A stretch of 64,000 nt of DNA from NCBI RefSeq assembly GCF_032197885.1, contig NZ_CP134159.1, positions 1,178,001-1,242,000 of the forward strand, in the 5' to 3' direction. The notes below the pieces were generated by a model that was not told where the DNA came from, searched no databases, and worked only from the letters and a program-made list of their open reading frames with translations. Positions 35,222 through 44,606 of the stretch are shown in pieces. The stretch's first letter is position 1; every line of letters begins with the position of its first letter. This DNA comes from Levilactobacillus namurensis. GTDB taxonomy: Bacteria; Bacillota; Bacilli; Lactobacillales; Lactobacillaceae. The translations under genes were made by a program, and so were the position numbers.

Positions 35222-37254
35222 TGCGAGCGGGATACACGTTAAGCGGACGTTACCGCATCATTCGCGCGTTAGGTGAAGGGGGCATGGCCAACGTTTATTT
35301 GGCCCACGACCTGATCTTAGACCGGGACGTTTCCGTCAAGTTGTTGCGGTTAGACTTGCGGGATGACCCGAACACCATGCGGCGGTTTCAACGCGAGGCT
35401 CTAGCCGCAACCGAGCTAGTACACGATAATATTGTTCAGGTCTACGACGTTGGCGAAGAAAATGGGATGCAGTACCTGGTGATGGAGTACGTGAAGGGAA
35501 CCGACCTAAAGGCCTACATCAAAGCACATTTTCCGATACCTTACCGGGAAGTCATTCAGATCATGGAACAGATTCTCAGTGCGGTCCGCCTAGCCCACGA
35601 GCACAATATTATTCACCGGGATCTGAAACCCCAGAATATCTTGATCGATCAGAACCGGGTGGCGAAGATCACGGACTTCGGGATTGCCGTGACCCTGTCC
35701 GAACACAGTCTGACGCAGACCAATACGGTCCTAGGGTCGGTCCACTACCTGTCCCCAGAACAGGCCCGTGGTGGCATGGCAACCAAGCAGTCCGATATCT
35801 ATTCACTGGGGATTATCCTGTACGAGATGTTGACGGGGACCGTTCCCTTTGAAGGGGAAACGGCGGTCTCCATTGCGTTGAAGCATTTTCAATCGGACGT
35901 TCCTGCGGTGCGGGACACGGATCCGCGGATTCCTCAAGCCCTAGAGAACGTGGTCTTCAAGGCCACGGCGAAGCGGCCGCAGAACCGGTATGCGAGTGTG
36001 GCCGATATGGCCGCGGATCTGCGGACGTCATTGTCTCCTAAGCGGGCCGGTGAGGAGCGGTTCACACCGGAAGCGGACGATGACGGTGAGACCAAGGTCT
36101 TGCCTCTGAGTTCGCTGGGCCAATTATCGGCGTTAGCGGACACGACCGCGCACGCCCAGGCAACGTCGAAGCCGGCTACAACGACTAAGGCGAGTGAGCA
36201 GTCGCCTGAAGAAGCGGCGCCCAAGGCCCGACTGTCTTACAAGCAACGGCACCCCCGTCGGCGCAAGTTTATGCTGATGGGATTGATCATTCTGATGTTA
36301 CTGATTGGGGCCGGCTTAGGGGTCGCGCTCTTTCAACCCCGAATGACCAACGTTCCCAATGTGGTAGGTCAGCGACAAGCCAAGGCCCAGTCAACGCTGG
36401 TGGCTACCCACCTGAAGGTCGGTGAGATCCATAAGACGGCCAGTTCCAAGGTCAAACGGCACCGGGTCGTGCGGACGGAACCTAGGTCGGGGACGGAGTT
36501 GCAACGCAATTCCGTCATCGACCTGTGGATTAGTACGGGGCCTAAGCGCTACCGGTTAGGTGACTACCAGGGGGATTCGTATAGCAGCGTTGCGGCGAAG
36601 CTTGAGGCGCTGGGCTTTACGGTTCACCGGGAGTCGGTCCATTCGACCAGTGTGCCGGCGGGCCGGATTATCCAGCAAAGTGTTTCGGCGGGCCACAAGG
36701 TGATTCCCAAGGACACGACGATCACGTTGACGGTCTCGACCGGAACCCAGACGGTGACGCTGAGTGATCTCACGGATAAGACCAAGAGCCAGGCGCAGGA
36801 CTATGCGGCGAGCCATAACTTAAATCTTGCGTTTACGTATGCCTATTCTAGCGACGTGGCGAAGGGAAAAGTCATGCGCCAGTCGCCAGGTGAAGGTGCC
36901 GTGGTCCAAGAAGGCGACGAGATCACGCTGACCATGTCGCGGGGGCCGGAAAGTGATAGTTCGGAGACGGACCAGTTCAGCGTCAAGGTCAAGATTCCGT
37001 TTGACAGCAGTGCCACCAGCGAAAGCGACACGGAAGACGACGACAGCAGCAGTTCGGCAGCAAGTGAGAACCTGGTTCAAATCTACCTGCGGGATCAAGA
37101 TCATCAGTTGAGTTCGGTTTACAAACAGATGACCATTACCAATGACACGACGGTTTCGTTGCCGTTCACGGTCGCTCACGGGAAGTCCGGGGCTTACAAG
37201 ATCGTGCGCAACGGTGAAGTCATCGGCGAAGATAGTCACGTGACGAAAAATTAA
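35221..37254 (+). CDS. prkC: PASTA-domain Ser/Thr protein kinase
   Basis: 677 residues. Cytosolic kinase domain (about 1-270) with the glycine loop LGEGGMANVYLA, VKLL Lys, HRDLKPQN and DFG; an acidic/Ala-rich juxtamembrane linker (280-340); one membrane helix (about 350-372); three extracellular PASTA repeats (about 376-445, 446-512, 513-578). After an acidic Ser-rich spacer it ends in an extra domain of about 65 residues, seen in lactobacilli. PASTA domains bind muropeptides or lipid II; the kinase regulates wall synthesis and division. Located with its phosphatase stp and rsgA. Confidence 0.95.
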   Translation: MRAGYTLSGRYRIIRALGEGGMANVYLAHDLILDRDVSVKLLRLDLRDDPNTMRRFQREALAATELVHDNIVQVYDVGEENGMQYLVMEYVKGTDLKAYIKAHFPIPYREVIQIMEQILSAVRLAHEHNIIHRDLKPQNILIDQNRVAKITDFGIAVTLSEHSLTQTNTVLGSVHYLSPEQARGGMATKQSDIYSLGIILYEMLTGTVPFEGETAVSIALKHFQSDVPAVRDTDPRIPQALENVVFKATAKRPQNRYASVADMAADLRTSLSPKRAGEERFTPEADDDGETKVLPLSSLGQLSALADTTAHAQATSKPATTTKASEQSPEEAAPKARLSYKQRHPRRRKFMLMGLIILMLLIGAGLGVALFQPRMTNVPNVVGQRQAKAQSTLVATHLKVGEIHKTASSKVKRHRVVRTEPRSGTELQRNSVIDLWISTGPKRYRLGDYQGDSYSSVAAKLEALGFTVHRESVHSTSVPAGRIIQQSVSAGHKVIPKDTTITLTVSTGTQTVTLSDLTDKTKSQAQDYAASHNLNLAFTYAYSSDVAKGKVMRQSPGEGAVVQEGDEITLTMSRGPESDSSETDQFSVKVKIPFDSSATSESDTEDDDSSSSAASENLVQIYLRDQDHQLSSVYKQMTITNDTTVSLPFTVAHGKSGAYKIVRNGEVIGEDSHVTKN

Positions 37255-37272
37255 GGAAAAAGCCTGCATTTG

Positions 37273-37313
37273 AAGCTCAGTTCTTTTATAATAAAAGGGA
37301 ACTGAGCTTTTTT
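37273..37313 (+). terminator. Terminator or attenuator between prkC and rsgA
   Basis: Perfect 11-bp stem AAGCTCAGTTC / GAACTGAGCTT followed by TTTT; loop of 15 bases contains TATAAT-like sequence (37287-37292), so a promoter for rsgA may overlap the terminator. Confidence 0.8.
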
Positions 37314-37339
37314 GCATCACGACAAAGAGGAGGTGCTTC

Positions 37340-38236
37340 ATGGCAGAGGGACAGATTCGTCAATCGCTAAGCGGGTTCTATGACGTGTTTAGTGATGGCG
37401 AGATGTATCGAACCCGGGCCCGGGGAAACTTTCGCAAGAAGCGGGTGACACCCTTAGTGGGCGATCGCGTACGCTTTGAAAGCTCGTCTCCTAAGGAAGG
37501 GTATATTTTAGAGATCCTGCCGCGGGACAATTCGTTAACGCGACCACCCGTGGCCAATATTGACCAAGGCGTTGTGGTGACGGCGGTCAAGGCGCCGGAC
37601 TTTTCGACGAACTTGTTGGATCGGCAATTGATTGCCTTAGAAGTCAGTCGGATTCAACCGGTGATTTACTTCACCAAGACGGACCTGATTGACGACCAAC
37701 GGTATCAGGAGTTTGAAGACTTGGCGGCGGCGTATCGGCGGCTAGGGTATGCCGTGTGTCTGACCCGCGAACCCTTTGCGTCGACCGGCTTGGATCAGCT
37801 ACGCGAGTTGTTGGCGGACCAAGAAACGGTCATTATGGGTCAGACCGGTGCGGGCAAGTCGACGCTGTTGAACCATATCGCGCCGGAGCTGACGTTAGCG
37901 ACGGGCGAGATCTCAACGGCCCTAAATCGGGGACGGCACACGACCCGGAAAGTTAGCTTGATGCCAGTTGCTGGTGGGTTAGTGGCCGATACACCGGGAT
38001 TCTCGTCGTACGATACGCTGACGATTGATTACCGCGAGCTGGGACAGTATTTTCCTGAGTTTCGCCGGTTAGCGCCGGATTGTCGTTTTCGGGGATGCGT
38101 GCACGTTAACGAACCGGGTTGTGCGGTCAAGGCCGCACTAGCCGCGGGAGACCTGTTGCAGAGCCGGTACGACAACTACTTGCAATTACTCACGTTGTTA
38201 CAGAACCAAAAACCTGTTTATCACAAAAAGAAATGA
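37340..38236 (+). CDS. rsgA: Ribosome small subunit-dependent GTPase A
   Basis: 298 residues, 30S maturation factor. OB fold (about 1-65), circularly permuted GTPase with the order G4 (FTKTDL), G1 (GQTGAGKST), G2 region (GRHTT), G3 (DTPGF), and a C-terminal zinc knuckle with Cys-x5-Cys-x-His-x5-Cys spacing (CRFRGCVHVNEPGC). ATG after AGGAGG. Confidence 0.96.
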   Translation: MAEGQIRQSLSGFYDVFSDGEMYRTRARGNFRKKRVTPLVGDRVRFESSSPKEGYILEILPRDNSLTRPPVANIDQGVVVTAVKAPDFSTNLLDRQLIALEVSRIQPVIYFTKTDLIDDQRYQEFEDLAAAYRRLGYAVCLTREPFASTGLDQLRELLADQETVIMGQTGAGKSTLLNHIAPELTLATGEISTALNRGRHTTRKVSLMPVAGGLVADTPGFSSYDTLTIDYRELGQYFPEFRRLAPDCRFRGCVHVNEPGCAVKAALAAGDLLQSRYDNYLQLLTLLQNQKPVYHKKK

Positions 38237-38248
38237 GGAAGAGAAGTT

Positions 38249-38902
38249 ATGATTAAAGTAGCACCATCAATTTTAAGCGCAGATTACGTGAACCTCCAAC
38301 CAGATATCGAAAAGGTCGACCGTGGGGGTGCGGAAGTTCTGCATATTGACATCATGGATGGCCAATTCGTCCCAGCCTTGTCTTATGGTCCCGGCTGGGT
38401 TAAGGCAATTCGGCCCATCACCAAGATGGTCTTAGACGTCCACATGATGGTCCAAAACCCAGAACGCTACGTGGATGACTTTGCTAAGGCAGGGGCCGAC
38501 ATCATCGGGGTCCACGTGGAAGCCACGCCACACATTCACCGCGCCTTACAGATGATTCAAAACGCTGGTGTGACGCCAGAAGTTGTCATCAACCCTGGGA
38601 CGCCGGTTAGTCAGATTGAACCCGTCTTAGACATGGTGGGTCAAGTCTTGGTCATGACGGTCAACCCGGGCTTCGGGGGCCAAAAGTTCCTGCAGAGTAC
38701 GGTTCAAAAGATCGCACAACTGGATGCGATTAAGAAGGAAAAGGGCTACAACTTCGACATCGAAGTCGATGGTGGGGTCAATGATAAGACGGTAGTTGAG
38801 TGTGCGAACGCTGGAGCTACGGTTGCCGTTGCCGGTTCCTACGTCTTCAATGCGGATGATCCCGTTGCCCGGATCAACGCCTTAAAGGACGCCACTAAAT
38901 AA
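38249..38902 (+). CDS. rpe: Ribulose-phosphate 3-epimerase
   Basis: 217 residues, TIM barrel; interconverts ribulose-5-P and xylulose-5-P, feeding the pentose phosphate or phosphoketolase route. Motifs: PSILSADY, HIDIMDGQFVPALSYGP, VHMMVQNP, MTVNPGFGGQKF and EVDGGVN with catalytic Asp residues. ATG after GAGGAAG; the stop overlaps thiN (TAATG). Confidence 0.97.
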   Translation: MIKVAPSILSADYVNLQPDIEKVDRGGAEVLHIDIMDGQFVPALSYGPGWVKAIRPITKMVLDVHMMVQNPERYVDDFAKAGADIIGVHVEATPHIHRALQMIQNAGVTPEVVINPGTPVSQIEPVLDMVGQVLVMTVNPGFGGQKFLQSTVQKIAQLDAIKKEKGYNFDIEVDGGVNDKTVVECANAGATVAVAGSYVFNADDPVARINALKDATK

Positions 38903-39579
38903 TGCCTCAGGGCGGAACGTTCAATCTCTTGGTCGGCGGGCCTAAGGCCAATTGGCCGCAAACGTTGACCGACCAAGCGATTACGGGCCCCTGGATTGGG
39001 GTCGACCGGGGAACGTTGCGGTTGATTGGATTGAATATTCAGCCGGTAGCGGCCATTGGGGACTTCGATTCTTTACAGGAACCGGAGTTACAATTAGTTC
39101 GGCGGAACGTTAAGGATATCCGACAAGCGCAACCCGAAAAGGATTTTACGGATACGCAGATGGCGGTCATGGTGGCCTTTCGGGACTACCATGCGGATCG
39201 CGTCGACATTTACGGGGCCACTGGTGGGCGTTTAGACCACTTCATGGCCAACCTGTTTTTGGTCTTAGAGCCGCAGTATAAAAAGTATGCGAACCAGATT
39301 CGGTTGATTGATCGGCAAAATACGATCACTTTCTATTTACCGGGCCATTACCGGCTCCAAAAGGAAGCTGATAAGAAGTATCTGGCGTTCATTCCGTTAA
39401 CGCCGATCGATCACTTGAGCTTATTTGACGAGAAGTATCCGCTCCACGACGAACCGATTCCGTACCCGATTTCCTTCGCCAGTAACGAGTTTATTGGAGA
39501 AACGGGAACCTTTCAGTTCGACACGGGATTACTGTGTGTGATTCAGAGTTGTGACACCTACGAAGCGCGCCACGAATAG
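38902..39579 (+). CDS. thiN: Thiamine pyrophosphokinase
   Basis: 225 residues; thiamine + ATP to thiamine diphosphate. Family motifs: GVDRGTLRLI, AIGDFDSL, EKDFTDTQMAV and GATGGRLDHFMANL. ATG overlaps the rpe stop. Last gene of the long gmk-to-thiN run and followed by a strong terminator. Confidence 0.94.
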   Translation: MPQGGTFNLLVGGPKANWPQTLTDQAITGPWIGVDRGTLRLIGLNIQPVAAIGDFDSLQEPELQLVRRNVKDIRQAQPEKDFTDTQMAVMVAFRDYHADRVDIYGATGGRLDHFMANLFLVLEPQYKKYANQIRLIDRQNTITFYLPGHYRLQKEADKKYLAFIPLTPIDHLSLFDEKYPLHDEPIPYPISFASNEFIGETGTFQFDTGLLCVIQSCDTYEARHE

Positions 39580-39614
39580 GAGCGTTCAAGCGACACTTAA
39601 AACACACTAAAATT

Positions 39615-39652
39615 GGCTCTGTAAAACCCAAACGGTTTTACAGAGCCTTTTT
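39615..39652 (+). terminator. Terminator after thiN
   Basis: Perfect 14-bp stem GGCTCTGTAAAACC / GGTTTTACAGAGCC with a five-base loop and five T. Confidence 0.92.
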
Positions 39653-39729
39653 GAATTATCGTGGCATATTTGGCGCTGAAAATCGTGTAGAGATTGTTGG
39701 ACTAAACCAATTACTGCTATGATGGCAAC

Positions 39730-39839
39730 CGGTAAGGCGGATGATGCCACAGCCTGTCTTTGGTCGCACGTTTCAGCACCGTATTGTTATCGTTAAGAAA
39801 AAAGTCCGGTCAGACGGGGATGTCTGATCGGATTTTTTT
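39730..39839 (+). ncRNA. Candidate small RNA between two terminators
   Basis: A promoter with TTGTTG (39694-39699), 18-bp spacer and TATGAT (39718-39723) lies downstream of the thiN terminator. Its transcript of about 110 nt ends in a second clear terminator (TCAGAC / GTCTGA stem, extended by TCCG/CGGA, then seven T). Internal pairing such as GGC-GGATGAT-GCC is possible. No gene follows on this strand before rpmB on the opposite strand. No known RNA family was recognised. Confidence 0.5.
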
Positions 39840-39875
39840 GAAACTGATTTTAGATGGAGAAACGGGGCCGGAATC

Positions 39876-39916
39876 AAAAAAAGACGTCATTCAGATCACC
39901 ATCTGAATAACGTCTT
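39876..39916 (-). terminator. Terminator of rpmB (minus strand)
   Basis: Stem AAGACGT-ATTCAGAT / ATCTGAAT-ACGTCTT with a CACC loop; the A-tract at 39876-39882 gives a U-tract in minus-strand RNA. Confidence 0.88.
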
Positions 39917-39944
39917 TAATCTTATAAGTCGGTTTTAGTTTAAC

Positions 39945-40130
39945 CTAAACCCGAGTTACCTTACCTGATTTCAAGGTCCGAGCAGAAACCCAAACCTTCT
40001 TTGGCTTACCGTCCACTAAGATGCGAACCTTTTGCAAGTTCGGCTTCCAAGCACGACGAGTTGAGTTCAGGGCGTGGGAACGCTTGTTACCGAAGCGCGT
40101 CCGCTTGCCGTTAAGAAAATCCTTTGCCAT
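39945..40130 (-). CDS. rpmB: 50S ribosomal protein L28
   Basis: 61 residues, basic, with [30 protein letters not shown] typical of L28 (quoted motif: [15 protein letters not shown]). No CxxC zinc pair. ATG behind GGAGGG on the minus strand. A likely promoter on that strand is TTGCGT, 17 bp, TAAATT with an upstream TGG (about 40195-40230). Divergent from yloU as in Bacillus. Confidence 0.96.
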   Translation of the reverse strand: MAKDFLNGKRTRFGNKRSHALNSTRRAWKPNLQKVRILVDGKPKKVWVSARTLKSGKVTRV

Positions 40131-40363
40131 GGCGTAAACCCTCCTTTGTGGATTTATTACTTTTTAAAAAGCAGTGCTTTTTACTCACCTGACTAATTTA
40201 CCATACTCTTTGAGGGAACGCAATATTTTCTTTCAAGGAAATTTACTTGACAGTCAATTACTGCTACTGCCCGCTTTTCAGTGTTCCTATTTCTATTTTT
40301 TAGCAGGTTGTGGTAAGATTAATTTCTGTTAAGATTCTATTCTTTGACAAGGAGGCTATTTCC

Positions 40364-40726
40364 ATGGCCGTAAAGATTAAGACTCAGTACGGAACAATTG
40401 ATATTACCAATGAAGTAATTGCGACCGTAGTTGGGGGTGCCGCGACTGATAATTATGGTGTCGTGGGCATGGCAAGTAAGAATCAGCTGCGGGATAACGT
40501 GAACGATATCCTGCGACGAGAGAATTACGCGCGGGGCGTTGTGGTTCGCCAAGAAGACAACGGTGTCGCAATTGACGTGTACGTGATTGTCAGCTACGGA
40601 ACTAAGATTTCGGAAGTCTCCCGTAACGTTCAATCCAAAGTGAAGTACAACCTTGAAACGATGTTAGGGGTAACTGCTAATTCAGTTAACGTAATCGTTC
40701 AAGGGGTGCGGGTGTTGGCTGACTAG
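40364..40726 (+). CDS. yloU: Asp23/Gls24 family protein YloU
   Basis: 120 residues: MAVKIKTQYGTIDITNEVIA, ATDNYGVVGMAS and VYVIVSYGTKISEVSRNVQ are the family pattern. Cytosolic; usually paired with the fakA/yloV gene, as here. ATG 40364 after AAGGAGG; an extended -10 (TGGTAAGAT) lies near 40311-40319. Confidence 0.93.
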   Translation: MAVKIKTQYGTIDITNEVIATVVGGAATDNYGVVGMASKNQLRDNVNDILRRENYARGVVVRQEDNGVAIDVYVIVSYGTKISEVSRNVQSKVKYNLETMLGVTANSVNVIVQGVRVLAD

Positions 40727-40758
40727 CCAGACGTGCTAAAATCAAGGAGGATACTTAG

Positions 40759-42453
40759 TTGAAAGTAACAGAAATTACTAATCTTGAGTTTGGTAAGATG
40801 GTTCAGGCCGCCTCGCAAAAACTAAACCAAAATGCTGATTTTATTAATTCATTAAACGTGTTCCCAGTGCCTGATGGTGATACGGGAACCAATATGAGCC
40901 TGTCGCTACAAAGTGGGGCCAAATATGAACGCGATGCCGATACCACGGCCGTGGGCGCTTTGGCGGTTGCTTTGGCCAAGGGCTTGTTGATGGGTGCTCG
41001 GGGAAACTCTGGGGTCATCTTGTCTCAGATTTTCCGGGGCTTTTCGAAGAAACTGGCTGACAAGCAAACACTAACGGCGCAAGACCTAGCCGACGGATTT
41101 GCTGCGGGGGCGGAAACGGCCTACAAAGCCGTGATGAAGCCGACCGAAGGAACCATTTTGACGGTGGTTCGGGAAGGCGCCCAGGCGGGCTTGAACGTTG
41201 CCAAGGATTCTGATGACGTCTTGGCCGTGATGGATGCCGTCTATCAAGCTGCCAAGGCGGCTTTGGCCACCACGCCAGATCTCTTGCCAGTCCTGAAACA
41301 AGTCGGGGTCGTCGACTCCGGTGGTCAAGGGCTCACGTTTGTGTTAGAGGCCTTTGACGATTCACTGAATGGTCGGGTCTCCGAAACGGCGGACTACCAA
41401 CCCGATGATGCCGAGATGGACGAAATGATCGATGCGACGCACCATCAAAGTGTGCAGGGCAAGCTAGACCCGAACAGTATCAAGTATGGCTACTGTACGG
41501 AAATCATGGCCCGGATTGGTCGCGGAAAGCAGGTCGACCATAAGTTTGATTACGATACGTTCTATGATTACCTAGCTAAGTTAGGGGATTCCTTACTGGT
41601 CGTGAACGATGACGAAATCGTTAAGGTCCACGTGCATACGGAACACCCTGGCAAAGTCATTGCTTGGGGTCAAGAATTCGGTGACCTGGCGAAGGTCAAG
41701 GTCGATAACATGCGGATGCAACAAGAGACCATTATGGAACACGACGAAGAGAAGGCACCAGAGGCCACTCCGGCGGCTCCTGAAGCGGAGAAAGCACCGG
41801 AGACGGCGATTATTGCCATTGCTGCCGGAGACGGCTTAGCGACACTCTTTAAGAGCTTGGGTGTGACGCATGTGGTCAATGGTGGGCAAACCATGAATCC
41901 AAGTACGCAAGACATCGTGGATGCCATTCACGCGTCTAAGGCTAAGCGAGCGATCGTGTTGCCGAACAACAAGAACATTTTCTTAGCCGCTGAGCAAGCC
42001 GCACAAGTTGCTGATATTCCAACGGTCATCGTTCACGCCAAGACGGTTTCGCAAGGGATGACGGCGATGCTGGGGTACAGTCCGGATGCTAGTCTGGAAG
42101 ATAACCAGGCTTCGATGGAAGATAATTTGACCACGGTCAAGAGTGGTCAGGTGACCCACGCGATTCGCGACACCCAACTAGATGGCTTTGAGATTAAAGA
42201 GGGCAACTATATGGGCATCGTCGACGGCACCATTAAGGTGACGGATGCCGATCTGTTGACCACGGCCGTTGACATGGTCAAGGCGATGTTAGATGATGAT
42301 AGTGAGATTGTCACCATCATCTATGGTGCAGATACTACCGCTGAGGTTGCCGCTGATTTACAACAACGGGTTTCAGATTTAGATGATGACCTGGAAACAG
42401 AAGTTCACGAAGGAGATCAACCGGTTTATCCATTCTTGATTTCGGTGGAATAA
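40759..42453 (+). CDS. fakA: Fatty acid kinase catalytic subunit FakA-like (DAK phosphatase domain)
   Basis: 564 residues. N-terminal DhaL-type ATP-binding domain with VPDGDTGTNMSLS (about 36-48) and GARGNSGVILSQ; a middle FakA domain; and a DegV-like C-terminal region (about 360-564) after an Ala/Glu/Pro-rich linker. With FakB proteins it phosphorylates exogenous fatty acids for phospholipid synthesis, which fits plsX two genes downstream. TTG start after AAGGAGGA. Confidence 0.92.
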   Translation: MKVTEITNLEFGKMVQAASQKLNQNADFINSLNVFPVPDGDTGTNMSLSLQSGAKYERDADTTAVGALAVALAKGLLMGARGNSGVILSQIFRGFSKKLADKQTLTAQDLADGFAAGAETAYKAVMKPTEGTILTVVREGAQAGLNVAKDSDDVLAVMDAVYQAAKAALATTPDLLPVLKQVGVVDSGGQGLTFVLEAFDDSLNGRVSETADYQPDDAEMDEMIDATHHQSVQGKLDPNSIKYGYCTEIMARIGRGKQVDHKFDYDTFYDYLAKLGDSLLVVNDDEIVKVHVHTEHPGKVIAWGQEFGDLAKVKVDNMRMQQETIMEHDEEKAPEATPAAPEAEKAPETAIIAIAAGDGLATLFKSLGVTHVVNGGQTMNPSTQDIVDAIHASKAKRAIVLPNNKNIFLAAEQAAQVADIPTVIVHAKTVSQGMTAMLGYSPDASLEDNQASMEDNLTTVKSGQVTHAIRDTQLDGFEIKEGNYMGIVDGTIKVTDADLLTTAVDMVKAMLDDDSEIVTIIYGADTTAEVAADLQQRVSDLDDDLETEVHEGDQPVYPFLISVE

Positions 42454-42468
42454 CGAAACAGGCCCGAA

Positions 42469-42496
42469 AAGATTGGACAGCCGTCCAATCTTTTTT
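42469..42496 (+). terminator. Terminator after fakA
   Basis: Perfect 10-bp stem AAGATTGGAC / GTCCAATCTT, AGCC loop, then TTTT. Confidence 0.88.
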
Positions 42497-42554
42497 CACA
42501 TCTAAGACGATTTTGAACGTTGCGTGAACGGAAGACTGAGAGGAGGACCCCCGG

Positions 42555-44588
42555 ATGGCAAGTTTAAGTGATTCAGTAGGAAGTTTAAGTGGCGTGGGTC
42601 CTAAGCGGGTCCAGGCCCTAAAAGATCTGGCGATTGAGAACATCAATGACCTGTTGACCTATTTTCCGTTCCGTTATGAGGACCTGCAGGCCAAGGATCC
42701 AGCAGAACTCACGGATCAGGCCAAGGTGACCCTCAAGGGGACCGTGGCGGCTGAGCCTGTGTTGACCCGGTTCGGCCGTAAGAAGAACCGGTTGAACTTC
42801 CGGCTGTTGTTGGATGACCACACGATCATTCCGGTGACGTTCTTTAACCAGCCCTGGCTGCGGGATCAGATCGAAGCGGGGAAGTCGTTAGTGGTGTATG
42901 GGCGGTTCGATGCGAAACGCCAAAGTATGGCGGGAATGAAGCTGCTGACTAGTGCGAACGGCGCGATGGGGTCCATCTATCCGGCCAATAAGGAGATTCG
43001 ACAGGCCACCATCAAGAAGTTGGTGACGCAGGCTTACGAGGCCTATGCGCCGGTCATCGTTGACTTGATTCCAGAAGCGATTCGCGCGCAATACCGGTTG
43101 TTGCACCGGAAGCAGATGATTCACGACATGCACTTTCCGGCTGATGCCACCGCTGCCCAAGCTGCGCGGCGGACGGCTAAGTTCGAAGAATTTTTCTTAT
43201 TTGAGTTGCGCTTGCAGATTGTGAAGCGGCAGGACCATACGTTGCGGGGCCAAGCGCTCCCTTATGATCTGGCAGAGCTGAAACGATTCATTGCGGGTCT
43301 GCCCTATGAGTTAACGGCGGCGCAGAAGAAAGTGGTCAACGAGATCTGCTATGATTTGAAGCGACCGCTTCACATGAACCGGCTCCTTCAAGGTGACGTG
43401 GGGAGTGGGAAGACGGTGGTCGCGGCCATCGGGATGTACGCGGCTATTACCGCCGGGACCCAGGCCGTCTTAATGGCGCCGACCGAAATTCTGGCCGAGC
43501 AACACGCCAATAATCTTGCTAAATTATTTGCGGACTTTCCCGTGAACGTTGCGCTACTGACGGGGGCAACCAAGCCGGCAGCACGGAAAGTCTTGTTGCC
43601 CCAGATTGCGAACGGAGAGGTGAACCTGGTGGTGGGCACGCACGCCTTGATCCAACCCGAGGTCCACTACCACCACTTAGGCTTAGCGGTGATTGACGAG
43701 CAACACCGTTTTGGGGTCAATCAACGACAGGCCTTACGACAAAAGGGCGCTCAGCCCGATATCTTAGCGATGACGGCGACCCCGATTCCCCGGACCCTAG
43801 CGATTACCGCTTACGGGGAGATGGACGTTTCCGTAATCAATGAATTGCCCGCAGGACGTCAGCCGATTCGGACGGTCTGGATTCGCAGTAATCAAGAAGC
43901 AAGTATGTTGCGTGAGGTCAAAGCCGAACTCGCGGTAGGGTCGCAGGCTTACGTGGTCACGCCCCTGATTGAAGAATCCGAGGCTGTCGACATGAAGAAT
44001 GCGGAGGCCATCTATCAACGGTTTCAGGCCCAATTCGAACCGCAGTACCGGGTAGGGCTCCTGCACGGCCGCATGAAGAATGACGAGAAAAACGCCATCA
44101 TGGACGCCTTTAAAGCCAACGAATTTCAGGTGCTGGTCGCGACCACGGTGATCGAAGTCGGAGTCGACGTCCCGAATGCGACGTTGATGATGATTTACGA
44201 TGCCGACCACTTCGGCTTGGCTCAGCTCCACCAGTTGCGGGGCCGCGTCGGTCGGGGGAAGAAAGCGTCGACCTGTATCCTGATTGCGGATCCTAAGAAC
44301 CAGCTCGCGATTGAGCGGATGACCACGATGACCAGTACCACGGACGGGTTCGTACTGTCCCAAAAGGACCTGGAACTGCGCGGGCCCGGGGATGTTTTAG
44401 GACGCAAGCAGTCGGGGGTCCCCGAGTTTAAGGTGGGGAATCCGGTGGCTGACCTCAATATTTTGAGTGTCGCGCAACAGGCCGCCAAGTCCGTGGTTGA
44501 CCAGGACGATTGGGCGAACCAAGATGCTAACTTACCCGTGGCGGCCTACCTGACCACCACGGCGCACCAGACCACGACGATGGATTGA
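42555..44588 (+). CDS. recG: ATP-dependent DNA helicase RecG
   Basis: 677 residues, branch-migration helicase. N-terminal wedge/OB domain (about 50-150), helicase motifs QGDVGSGKTVVA (Walker A), VIDEQHRFGVNQR (DEQH), TATPIPRTLA and [12 protein letters not shown] after GAGAGGAGG. plsX follows after 18 bp. Confidence 0.97.
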   Translation: MASLSDSVGSLSGVGPKRVQALKDLAIENINDLLTYFPFRYEDLQAKDPAELTDQAKVTLKGTVAAEPVLTRFGRKKNRLNFRLLLDDHTIIPVTFFNQPWLRDQIEAGKSLVVYGRFDAKRQSMAGMKLLTSANGAMGSIYPANKEIRQATIKKLVTQAYEAYAPVIVDLIPEAIRAQYRLLHRKQMIHDMHFPADATAAQAARRTAKFEEFFLFELRLQIVKRQDHTLRGQALPYDLAELKRFIAGLPYELTAAQKKVVNEICYDLKRPLHMNRLLQGDVGSGKTVVAAIGMYAAITAGTQAVLMAPTEILAEQHANNLAKLFADFPVNVALLTGATKPAARKVLLPQIANGEVNLVVGTHALIQPEVHYHHLGLAVIDEQHRFGVNQRQALRQKGAQPDILAMTATPIPRTLAITAYGEMDVSVINELPAGRQPIRTVWIRSNQEASMLREVKAELAVGSQAYVVTPLIEESEAVDMKNAEAIYQRFQAQFEPQYRVGLLHGRMKNDEKNAIMDAFKANEFQVLVATTVIEVGVDVPNATLMMIYDADHFGLAQLHQLRGRVGRGKKASTCILIADPKNQLAIERMTTMTSTTDGFVLSQKDLELRGPGDVLGRKQSGVPEFKVGNPVADLNILSVAQQAAKSVVDQDDWANQDANLPVAAYLTTTAHQTTTMD

Positions 44589-44606
44589 ATAAAGGAGATT
44601 GCAAAA

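Larger units (their letters stand above)
39580..39944. other. 365-bp intergenic region between converging thiN and rpmB
   Basis: Contains a thiN terminator (39615-39652), a plus-strand promoter (39694-39723), a second plus-strand terminator (39804-39839) and the rpmB terminator (39876-39916). No convincing ORF lies between; see the candidate small RNA. Confidence 0.75.

Noticed and set aside
39719..39799. 25-codon ORF inside the candidate small RNA
   Set aside because: Its ATG overlaps the -10 hexamer and no ribosome-binding site precedes it, so it would not be part of the transcript in translatable form.
43797..44363. 188-residue minus-strand ORF in recG
   Set aside because: Fully antisense to conserved helicase motifs, no start signal.
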